Shown: piece after piece, positions 1 to 5,093 of the stretch | Position numbering within the stretch: position 1 is the stretch's first letter | Layout of the letters: each line of letters begins with the position of its first letter | Source of the DNA: an uncultured Bacillota bacterium | GTDB lineage: Bacteria > Bacillota_I > Bacilli_A > RF39 > UBA660 | Assembly: GCA_905200435.1 (NCBI GenBank) | Contig: CAJKKJ010000086.1 | Coordinates: 1 to 5,093, forward strand | Direction: 5' to 3' | DNA: 5,093 nucleotides | Position numbers and translations under genes: made by a program | The notes under the pieces: generated by a model | What the model was told of the DNA's origin: nothing | The model's database searches: none | What the model saw: only the letters and a program-made list of their open reading frames with translations

Positions 1-2
1 TA

Positions 3-974
3 AAAAGATTTAGAGATAATTTGAAAGAAATATCTAAAAAGGAAAATAAAAGTACATTTTATTTATTTAATCATTTTTTATTAACCTTTTTAAAAAGTGG
101 TTGTGGTTATAGTGATTATTTGAATTATCAGTTATATAATAAAACTTTTAAAGAGATAAGTGAATATGTTACCATTAAACATCAAGATAAATTTTATGAG
201 ATTGTTTCACCTGCTAAATATAAGACTTTTTTTACAATTAAACCTAATTTTTTAAATAATTTTAAAGATTTTATTAATAGAGATTTCTTTGAAAATGGTA
301 CAGTTGATGATTTAAAAAAATTCCTTTCTAATAATGAAGAATTTATGGTTAAACCAAGAGATGGTTTAGGTGGTAAAGGTGTTTATAAAGAATATCGAAA
401 AAATATTAAAGATGTAAATGAGTTTTATGATTATTTAAAAAATAATAATTTATTTATTGAAGAATATGTTAAACAAAATAAGGAAATAAATAAACTTTGC
501 AAGGAAAGCGTTAATACTATTAGAATTATGACTTTTGCTTATAATGGTAAGAGTGAAATTGTCTATGCCGCAATGCGTATTGGAAATGGCATTAATAATG
601 TTGACAATTTTCATCAAGGTGGAATGGGATGTAAGATTGATTTAGATAAAGGAATTTTAATTGGTGATGCTTATGATAAAGATTTGAACCATTTCAAAGT
701 TCATCCGAAGAGTAAAGTTAAATTTGATGGATTTAAAATTCCTTATTGGGAAGAGGCAAAAAAGCTTGTTTTAGATGCTAGTAAAGTCAATAACAATATT
801 CATATGGTAGGTTGGGATGTTGCAATTACTGATGATGGACCAACTTTGATTGAAGGTAATAGAAGACCTGGTTTTGACTTAATCCAAGTTTTATCTAAAA
901 GAGGTAGAAAAGATATTATGAGGCATTGTTTAGATATTGTAAATAAAGAAGAAGGGACTAATTATAAAATATGA
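3..974 (+). CDS. Sugar-transfer-associated ATP-grasp protein (5' end outside window)
   Basis: This is an ATP-grasp enzyme of the sugar-transfer-associated family (Pfam ATPgrasp_ST type), predicted from family knowledge to act in cell-surface polysaccharide synthesis by ATP-dependent ligation; the substrate is unknown. Counting residue 1 at the TTG at 21, the ATP-binding glycine loop is KPRDGLGGKG (111-120). The hinge segment IEEYV (146-150) supplies acidic residues, and NTIRIM (165-170) and RIGNGINNVDNFHQGG (186-201) are family signatures. GWDVAIT (264-270) and EGN (278-280) carry the likely metal ligands D266, E278 and N280. The core is therefore intact. The frame stays open to the left edge, encoding K-R-F-R-D-N before the TTG. 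The TTG has only a weak ribosome binding site, and I recall relatives having a basic helix here, so the true start is probably upstream. The gene ends in TGA and overlaps the next start as ATGA, indicating translational coupling with the glycosyltransferase. Family assignment is strong; the biochemical role is inferred. Confidence 0.87.
   Translation, partial: KRFRDNLKEISKKENKSTFYLFNHFLLTFLKSGCGYSDYLNYQLYNKTFKEISEYVTIKHQDKFYEIVSPAKYKTFFTIKPNFLNNFKDFINRDFFENGTVDDLKKFLSNNEEFMVKPRDGLGGKGVYKEYRKNIKDVNEFYDYLKNNNLFIEEYVKQNKEINKLCKESVNTIRIMTFAYNGKSEIVYAAMRIGNGINNVDNFHQGGMGCKIDLDKGILIGDAYDKDLNHFKVHPKSKVKFDGFKIPYWEEAKKLVLDASKVNNNIHMVGWDVAITDDGPTLIEGNRRPGFDLIQVLSKRGRKDIMRHCLDIVNKEEGTNYKI
952..957 (+). 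promoter_or_regulatory. Probable ribosome binding site of the glycosyltransferase gene, distant
   Basis: AAGGGA lies 13 bases before the ATG at 971, longer than the usual 5-9. No better purine-rich site lies closer, because the intervening bases are AT-only apart from one C. Initiation probably relies on coupling with the upstream gene through the ATGA overlap at 971-974. The start itself is supported by the typical N-terminus MKVLVIPTWYP. Confidence 0.45.
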
Positions 975-2101
975 AGGTATTAGTTATACCTACATGGTAT
1001 CCGAGTGGTGAAGATAAATTAATGGGGGCATATCATAAGGATTTTACGAATGCTTTAAATAGAAATGGTATTAAAGCTGATATGTTATATATTGAAAGGG
1101 AAAGACTTTCTAAACCATTAAAGTATTTATTTCTTAAAAAAAAATATGTAGAACATGAAAAAAATTATGATGTTTATAAATATCGCATGTTAAATTATGC
1201 TCCAATAAACTTTGATTTGGAAATTAAAAAATATACGAATAAATTATTAAAAGCTGTTAAAGAATATATAAGGATTAATGGTAAACCAGATATATTACAT
1301 GCCCAGGTTATTTTGCCTGCTGGGTATGCTACTTATGTTGTTGGTAAAAAATTAAATATCCCAGTTATTGTTACGGAACATTGTGGTAATGTTGAAAGGT
1401 TTTTTAAGCCACCTTTAAATAAATATACTGATGAAATGCTTGGAAATGTAGTATTTACAACTGTAAGTAAGTATATGCAGAAAATAGCTCTAAAATATAC
1501 TGATAAATGTAAAGTTTTACCTAATTTGGTTGATATTGATAATTATGTTAATTATGGGAAAAGAAAAATAGAAAATAGATTCAATTTGGTTTCTCTTTGT
1601 GCTTTAAGAGAAGGCAAAAAAATAGATAATATTTTTAAGGCTATCAAAAAAATAGATGATATAAATATTCATTTAGATGTTATTGGTGATGGATTCTATG
1701 AAAAGTATTATAAAGATGAGTGTAAAAAGTTAGGACTAAATGATAAAGTTAATTTTTTAGGTCGATTAGATAAAGTAGAGATTTCTAAAATGTTTAAACA
1801 TGAACATGCTTTAGTTATCAGTAGTGAACTTGAATCATTTGCAATCCCAGGTATTGAAGCACTTGCATCTGGCATACCAGTTGTTGCAACTAAGTGTTTG
1901 GGTCCAGAAGAATATATTAATGATAAAAATGGTGTTTTGTGTGAAAAAAATGATGTTGATTCTTTAAAAAATGCAATTATTTATATGTATAATAATTATG
2001 ATAAATATGATGCCGATTATTTGAGAGAAAGTGTTTCGATGTTTTCAGAGGAAGAAGTCATTAAAAAAGCAAAATCAATATACGAGGAGATGGTTAAATG
2101 A
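971..2101 (+). CDS. Glycosyltransferase family 4 (GT-B fold)
   Basis: This is a complete 376-residue GT-B glycosyltransferase of family GT4, expected to move a sugar from a nucleotide-sugar donor to a growing glycan or lipid-linked acceptor at the cytoplasmic face of the membrane. The N-terminal acceptor domain begins MKVLVIPTWYPSGED, with a glycine-containing loop and the sequence MGAYHKDF (18-25). DILHAQVILPAGY (107-119) and VTEHCGN (134-140) are typical of this family. The C-terminal donor domain has the phosphate-binding stretch ALREGKK (211-217), VIGDG (237-241) and FLGRL (262-266). The E-x7-E motif is present as E288 and E296, followed by ALASGIPVVAT and GPEEYI. One small oddity is CLGPEE at 309-313, where many relatives have a second glycine in place of L310. 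There is no signal peptide or membrane span. It overlaps the genes on both sides by four bases. Donor and acceptor sugars cannot be read from sequence. Confidence 0.93.
   Translation: MKVLVIPTWYPSGEDKLMGAYHKDFTNALNRNGIKADMLYIERERLSKPLKYLFLKKKYVEHEKNYDVYKYRMLNYAPINFDLEIKKYTNKLLKAVKEYIRINGKPDILHAQVILPAGYATYVVGKKLNIPVIVTEHCGNVERFFKPPLNKYTDEMLGNVVFTTVSKYMQKIALKYTDKCKVLPNLVDIDNYVNYGKRKIENRFNLVSLCALREGKKIDNIFKAIKKIDDINIHLDVIGDGFYEKYYKDECKKLGLNDKVNFLGRLDKVEISKMFKHEHALVISSELESFAIPGIEALASGIPVVATKCLGPEEYINDKNGVLCEKNDVDSLKNAIIYMYNNYDKYDADYLRESVSMFSEEEVIKKAKSIYEEMVK
2085..2089 (+). promoter_or_regulatory. Ribosome binding site of gpmI
   Basis: AGGAG lies 8 bases before the ATG at 2098, inside the last codons of the glycosyltransferase gene. 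It is the strongest ribosome binding site of the four-gene run and fixes the gpmI start. It suggests gpmI can be translated well in its own right as well as through the ATGA overlap. Confidence 0.8.
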
Positions 2102-3591
2102 AAAAGGTAATATTATGTATATTAGATGGTGTTGGTGTAAGAGAAGTAAAAAAAGGTAATGCATTTTTAAATACTTCTAAAAAAACTTTTGATTTTTTAT
2201 GGAATAATTATCCTCATTCTTTACTTGAAGCAAGTGGAGAATATGTAGGACTACCTAATAAACAAATGGGTAATAGTGAAGTAGGGCATACTAATATAGG
2301 TGCTGGAAGAATTGTTTATCAGTCACTAGAGCTTATTAATAAAGAAATAAGAGATAAAAAATTCTTTAAAAACGAGGAACTTTTAAATGTTATTGACCAT
2401 GTTAAAAAGAATAATTCTACTTTACATATATTTGGTTTATTAAGTGATGGTGGTATTCATTCTCATATCAATCATTTATATGCTTTGCTTGAAATGTGCA
2501 GACTAAATGATGTTAAAAGTGTTATGATTCATCCGTTTTTAGATGGTAGAGATACTTTACCAAGTGTTGCTTTAAAATTCCTTGATGAACTTGAAAGTAA
2601 GTTAGAGAATGAAAAGATTGGTGTAATTTCTGGTAGATATTATTCTATGGATAGAGACAATAATTGGGATAGAATTAAAAAGGTTTATGATGCTCTTGTA
2701 TATGGAATAGGTAATAGAAATAATTATAGAGATGCCGTTTTAGAGTGTTATGATAATAATATTTTTGATGAATTTATTACACCAACTATTGTTAATGAGA
2801 AAAAAATAGAAGATAATGATGGAATGATTTTGTTTAATTTTAGGCCAGATCGTGCTAGAGAATTGTTTACAGCTTTGACTAATAAAGATTTTAATGAATT
2901 TAAAAATAAAAAATTTAATAATTTAAAACTTGTTACTATGATGCCAGTTGCCGATTCTGTTATTTGTACTAATGCTTATAAACATGAAAATCTAATTAAT
3001 ACTTTAGGAGAATATATTGATAATTTGGGTTTAAAACAACTTAGAATTGCTGAAACAGAAAAATATGCTCATGTTACTTATTTCTTTGATGGTGGTGTTG
3101 AAAGAGATTTGAAAGGATCTAAAAGAATTTTAATACCATCTCCTAGTGTTAAAACTTATGATTTAAAACCAGAAATGAGTGCTTATTTAATTACCGATAA
3201 ATTGATGGAAGAATTAGATAATAATTATGACTTAGTTGTTTTAAATTATGCCAATGGTGATATGGTTGGTCATACTGGTAATTATGATGCAACAAGTAAA
3301 GCTGTTCTAGCACTTGATAATTGTTTAGATAGATTATATAAAAAAGCTTTAGAAGATGATTATACTTTAGTAATTATTGCTGATCATGGTAACTGTGATT
3401 ATATGCTTGATGATAAGGATAATGTTGTTACTAGTCATTCTGTTAGTCCAGTACCTTGTATCATTACAGATAATAACTATAAAGTTAGTAATGGTAGACT
3501 TTGTGATGTCGCACCTACAATACTTGATATTATGGGAATAGATATTCCAAAAGAAATGAATGGAAATAGTTTAATAGAAAGAAGGAAATAA
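2098..3591 (+). CDS. gpmI: 2,3-bisphosphoglycerate-independent phosphoglycerate mutase
   Basis: This cytoplasmic enzyme interconverts 3-phosphoglycerate and 2-phosphoglycerate in lower glycolysis and gluconeogenesis, through a phosphoserine intermediate and, in this family, two Mn ions. At 497 residues it is full length, slightly shorter than the usual 505-515. All catalytic residues can be placed: D10 in ILDGVG, the nucleophile S60 in QMGNSEVGHTNIGAGR, H121 in SDGGIHSH, R151 and D152 in FLDGRD, R180 and R186 in GRYYSMDR, R249 and R252 in FNFRPDR, and K322 in ETEKYAHVT. The remaining metal ligands are D388 and H392 (NYANGDMVGHTG), D429 and H430 (ADHGN) and H447 (TSHS). The order is alkaline-phosphatase-type metal domain, inserted phosphotransferase domain, then the return of the metal domain. 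A minor oddity is Gly at 387, where relatives normally have Pro in NPDMVGH. It starts within the glycosyltransferase stop (ATGA). Its neighbours are not the usual glycolytic genes (gap, pgk, tpiA, eno). Confidence 0.97.
   Translation: MKKVILCILDGVGVREVKKGNAFLNTSKKTFDFLWNNYPHSLLEASGEYVGLPNKQMGNSEVGHTNIGAGRIVYQSLELINKEIRDKKFFKNEELLNVIDHVKKNNSTLHIFGLLSDGGIHSHINHLYALLEMCRLNDVKSVMIHPFLDGRDTLPSVALKFLDELESKLENEKIGVISGRYYSMDRDNNWDRIKKVYDALVYGIGNRNNYRDAVLECYDNNIFDEFITPTIVNEKKIEDNDGMILFNFRPDRARELFTALTNKDFNEFKNKKFNNLKLVTMMPVADSVICTNAYKHENLINTLGEYIDNLGLKQLRIAETEKYAHVTYFFDGGVERDLKGSKRILIPSPSVKTYDLKPEMSAYLITDKLMEELDNNYDLVVLNYANGDMVGHTGNYDATSKAVLALDNCLDRLYKKALEDDYTLVIIADHGNCDYMLDDKDNVVTSHSVSPVPCIITDNNYKVSNGRLCDVAPTILDIMGIDIPKEMNGNSLIERRK
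3582..3586 (+). promoter_or_regulatory. Ribosome binding site of the Ord-family gene
   Basis: AAGGA lies 6 bases before the ATG at 3593, within the last codons of gpmI. It supports the start that leaves only one base between the gpmI stop (3589-3591) and this gene. Confidence 0.7.
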
Positions 3592-3592
3592 T

Positions 3593-4630
3593 ATGATAAA
3601 ATTTGTTCAATATGGTTGTGGAAAGATGTCTCTTTATACAATGAGATATGCTATGGAAAAAGGTTATGAATTAGTTGGGGCTGTTGATATTAACCCTAAT
3701 ATTGTTGGAAAAGATATTTCTTTTATATTAGGCGGATTTAATTTAGGAATTGAAATAACTGATGCTAAAAATGCAGAAGAGTTATTAAGAGAAGTTAAAC
3801 CTGATATTGTTATTATTACAACAATGAGTTTAATGAAAGATGTAAAAGACTCACTTATGTTATGTGCTAAATTAGGTATTAATGCAATTACTACTTGTGA
3901 AGAAGCTTTTTACCCATTTAATTCATGTCCTAAATTAACTGAAGAAATAGATAAACTTGCCAAAGAAAATAATTGTACTATTACTGGTAGTGGTTATCAA
4001 GACGCTTTCTGGGGCAATTTAATTTCTACTTTAGTTGGTGCTAGCGCTAGTGTTAAAGAAATTAGAGGTAGTAGTTCTTATAATGTTGAAGATTATGGCA
4101 TTGCCCTTGCTAAAGCTCATGGTGCTGGTTTAAGTGTATCTGAATTTGAAAGAGATGTTGCTTCTAGTGATAATATAAGTGAAGAAGAAAGAAATGAATT
4201 AATTGAAAATGGTGATTTTTTACCTAGTTATATGTGGAATACTAATGGATGGCTATGTGATAAATTAGGTTATCATGTTGTTAGTCAGGTACAAAAATGT
4301 GTACCACAATTTAATGATTCAGATATTGAATCTAGTACACTTCATATGGTTATTAAAAAAGGCGATGCTACTGGAATGAGCGCTGTTGTTACAACTAAAA
4401 CTTTAGAAGGAGTTACTATTATTTCTGAATGTATTGGTAAAGTATATTCTAGCAATGATTTTGATTGTAATAACTGGAGTATTGTTGGTGAACCAGATAC
4501 TAATATGGTTATTAAAAGGCCTTCAACAGTTGAATTAACATGTGCAACTATTGTAAATAGAATTGAAGATGTTATAAATGCTGAAAGTGGTTTTGTTCCA
4601 ACAAGTAGAATGGGCGAGTTAAAAAAATAG
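3593..4630 (+). CDS. 2,4-diaminopentanoate dehydrogenase (Ord)-family NAD(P)-dependent oxidoreductase
   Basis: This 345-residue cytoplasmic oxidoreductase resembles dihydrodipicolinate reductase at the N-terminus and has the C-terminal domain of 2,4-diaminopentanoate dehydrogenase. The characterised Ord enzymes oxidatively deaminate 2,4-diaminopentanoate to 2-amino-4-oxopentanoate in clostridial ornithine fermentation. The Rossmann loop is VQYGCGKMS (5-13). The second strand ends in D32 (GAVDINP), an acidic residue that usually favours NAD(H) over NADP(H). Conserved-looking blocks are ITTCEEAFYP (99-108), TGSGYQDAFWGN (131-142), SSYNVEDYGIALAKAHGAG (161-179), FLPSYMWNTNGWLC (209-222), GDATGMSAVVTT (257-268) and STVELTCATIVNRI (311-324). 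Length and end points match the family, and no block looks broken. It is the last gene before a terminator. No ornithine racemase, aminomutase (oraS/oraE) or thiolase (ortA/ortB) gene lies in the window, so pathway and substrate are uncertain. Family assignment rests on recalled similarity. Confidence 0.8.
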   Translation: MIKFVQYGCGKMSLYTMRYAMEKGYELVGAVDINPNIVGKDISFILGGFNLGIEITDAKNAEELLREVKPDIVIITTMSLMKDVKDSLMLCAKLGINAITTCEEAFYPFNSCPKLTEEIDKLAKENNCTITGSGYQDAFWGNLISTLVGASASVKEIRGSSSYNVEDYGIALAKAHGAGLSVSEFERDVASSDNISEEERNELIENGDFLPSYMWNTNGWLCDKLGYHVVSQVQKCVPQFNDSDIESSTLHMVIKKGDATGMSAVVTTKTLEGVTIISECIGKVYSSNDFDCNNWSIVGEPDTNMVIKRPSTVELTCATIVNRIEDVINAESGFVPTSRMGELKK

Positions 4631-4656
4631 ATTAAAATTATTTTTAATCTTTTTTT
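4629..4656 (+). terminator. Intrinsic terminator closing the four-gene run
   Basis: A perfect 9-bp stem (AGATTAAAA at 4629-4637 with TTTTAATCT at 4642-4650) has a 4-base loop and is followed at once by a run of six T (4651-4656). The 5' arm begins inside the TAG stop codon (4628-4630) of the Ord-family gene. The stem is AT-rich, with a single G-C pair, so it may be leaky. A run of seven A at 4621-4627 mirrors the T run, so the structure could also work in reverse, though no gene in the window converges on it. Confidence 0.8.
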
Positions 4657-4663
4657 GTGCCAA

Positions 4664-4692
4664 TTTACATTTTTACAATTTGATGATATAAT
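4664..4692 (+). promoter_or_regulatory. Sigma-A-type promoter for the secreted-protein gene
   Basis: The -35 box TTTACA (4664-4669, five of six consensus bases) and a perfect -10 box TATAAT (4687-4692) are separated by an optimal 17 bases. TG at 4684-4685 gives an extended -10 element. It lies just after the terminator and before the next gene, as expected for a new transcription unit. The likely transcription start is near 4698-4700. No operator-like inverted repeat is visible around it. Confidence 0.8.
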
Positions 4693-4697
4693 GATAT

Positions 4698-4703
4698 AGA
4701 GGT
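4698..4703 (+). promoter_or_regulatory. Ribosome binding site of the secreted-protein gene, at the likely transcript end
   Basis: AGAGGT lies 7 bases before the ATG at 4711 and fixes that start. By the promoter spacing, transcription should begin at about the same bases, so the leader would be only some 11-13 bases long, with the ribosome binding site at its very 5' end. Confidence 0.65.
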
Positions 4704-4710
4704 AAAAGAT

Positions 4711-5093
4711 ATGAAGAAGATTGTTATATGTTTTTTGATGATATTATCAATGACTATTTTTAATATAAAAGCTGATACTTGTAATGGTTATGAACTTAGA
4801 GTAAGAGATAATTTAAAAAAAGAAGAGGTAATAAATTGTTATACAGATTATTCAGAAGCTAAAAAAGCAATGAATGATTATCAAACTGATGATAAACATG
4901 TTAGTGTAATATATAAAAATAATACATTAATAAATGCAAAATATGCTTTTGTTAAATTAGATGGTTTTTCAAGTATATTAAATACTGATGGATATGGTGG
5001 TTTAACATATATTTACGAGAATGCTAGCGATTTAAAAAACAGAAGATATAGATATACTTATATTTCTGGTGACTGGGGTGGCGATGCTGCATT
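4711..5093 (+). CDS. Secreted protein with signal peptide, possibly cell-wall associated (3' end outside window)
   Basis: The frame from this ATG stays open to the right edge, giving 127 complete codons. Residues 1-21 form a classic signal peptide: a short basic start (MKK), a hydrophobic core (IVICFLMILSMTIF) and a probable signal peptidase I site after A21 (NIKA, then DTC). There is no lipobox. The mature part has cysteines at 24 and 43 and a charged, Tyr-rich sequence. It contains SEAKKAM (48-54), then NAKYAFVKLD (75-84), LTYIYENAS (98-106) and YTYISGDWGGDAA (115-127). A pattern of SEA-x-x-AM followed by a YI-G-x-x-G-x-DAA block resembles, from memory, N-terminal regions of Bacillota exported cell-wall hydrolases such as glucosaminidases and amidases; the catalytic part would lie beyond the edge. 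That link is tentative. The gene has its own promoter after a terminator, so it is transcribed separately from the upstream genes. Confidence 0.78.
   Translation, partial: MKKIVICFLMILSMTIFNIKADTCNGYELRVRDNLKKEEVINCYTDYSEAKKAMNDYQTDDKHVSVIYKNNTLINAKYAFVKLDGFSSILNTDGYGGLTYIYENASDLKNRRYRYTYISGDWGGDAA

Noticed and set aside
2098..3591. Possibility that the alkaline-phosphatase-fold gene is a phosphopentomutase or sulfatase-like surface-glycan enzyme, given its polysaccharide neighbours
   Set aside because: The full set of GpmI-specific residues is present (S60 motif, H121, R151/D152, R180/R186, R249/R252, K322), and length and domain order match GpmI.
4043..4053. Palindrome around CTAGCGCTAG
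   Set aside because: It falls inside the Ord-family coding region, encoding a small Ala/Ser-rich stretch, with no promoter nearby. A short palindrome like this can arise by chance.
4289..4305. Inverted repeat GGTACA / TGTACC with a 5-base loop
   Set aside because: It lies within conserved coding sequence of the Ord-family gene, the stem is only 6 bp, and no T-run follows. Chance or codon-level origin is more likely than a regulatory site.
4631..4710. Possible small RNA or riboswitch in the only sizeable intergenic gap
   Set aside because: The 80-base gap is fully explained by a terminator, promoter and ribosome binding site, leaving no room for a structured leader.
1..5093. Mycoplasma-type code (TGA as Trp), suggested by the AT-rich composition
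   Set aside because: TGA ends two genes exactly at ATGA overlaps, Trp is encoded by TGG throughout, and no in-frame TGA occurs within the intact genes. The standard bacterial code fits.

Overview
The window is AT-rich (roughly 30% G+C by eye), and all supported genes lie on the + strand. Codons end mostly in A or T. TGG is used for Trp, and TGA is used only as a stop (at 972-974 and 2099-2101), so the standard bacterial code applies rather than the Mycoplasma/Spiroplasma code. Strong AGGAG-type ribosome binding sites, tight gene packing and the protein families suggest a low-GC Bacillota, perhaps one of the small-genome uncultured gut Bacilli or Clostridia lineages. This taxonomic placement is inference.

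Layout: positions 3-4630 hold a compact run of four genes that looks like the distal part of one operon. First is a sugar-transfer-associated ATP-grasp protein, open at its 5' side and running off the left edge. It overlaps by ATGA with a family 4 glycosyltransferase, which overlaps by ATGA with a complete cofactor-independent phosphoglycerate mutase (gpmI). One base after gpmI comes an oxidoreductase of the 2,4-diaminopentanoate dehydrogenase (Ord) family. The run closes with an intrinsic terminator whose stem begins inside the last stop codon (4629-4656). A good sigma-A-type promoter (4664-4692) then starts a new unit. Its first gene (from 4711) encodes a secreted protein with a signal peptide, cut off by the right edge.

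Functionally, the first two genes fit synthesis of a cell-surface polysaccharide: a GT-B sugar transferase plus an ATP-grasp enzyme of a family predicted to act in the same process. The next two are metabolic: a lower-glycolysis mutase and an NAD(P)-dependent amine dehydrogenase-like enzyme. The two halves have no obvious biochemical link, and the co-transcription is best read as genome compaction unless synteny shows otherwise. The Ord-like enzyme has none of its usual ornithine-fermentation partners in this window, so its substrate here is uncertain.

I see no mobile element, CRISPR array, RNA gene or clear evidence of a wholly new system. The points most worth checking are the Ord-family gene out of its pathway context, the gpmI coupled to a surface-polysaccharide pair, the probable wrong TTG start of the first gene if called within the window, and the very short leader of the secreted-protein gene.
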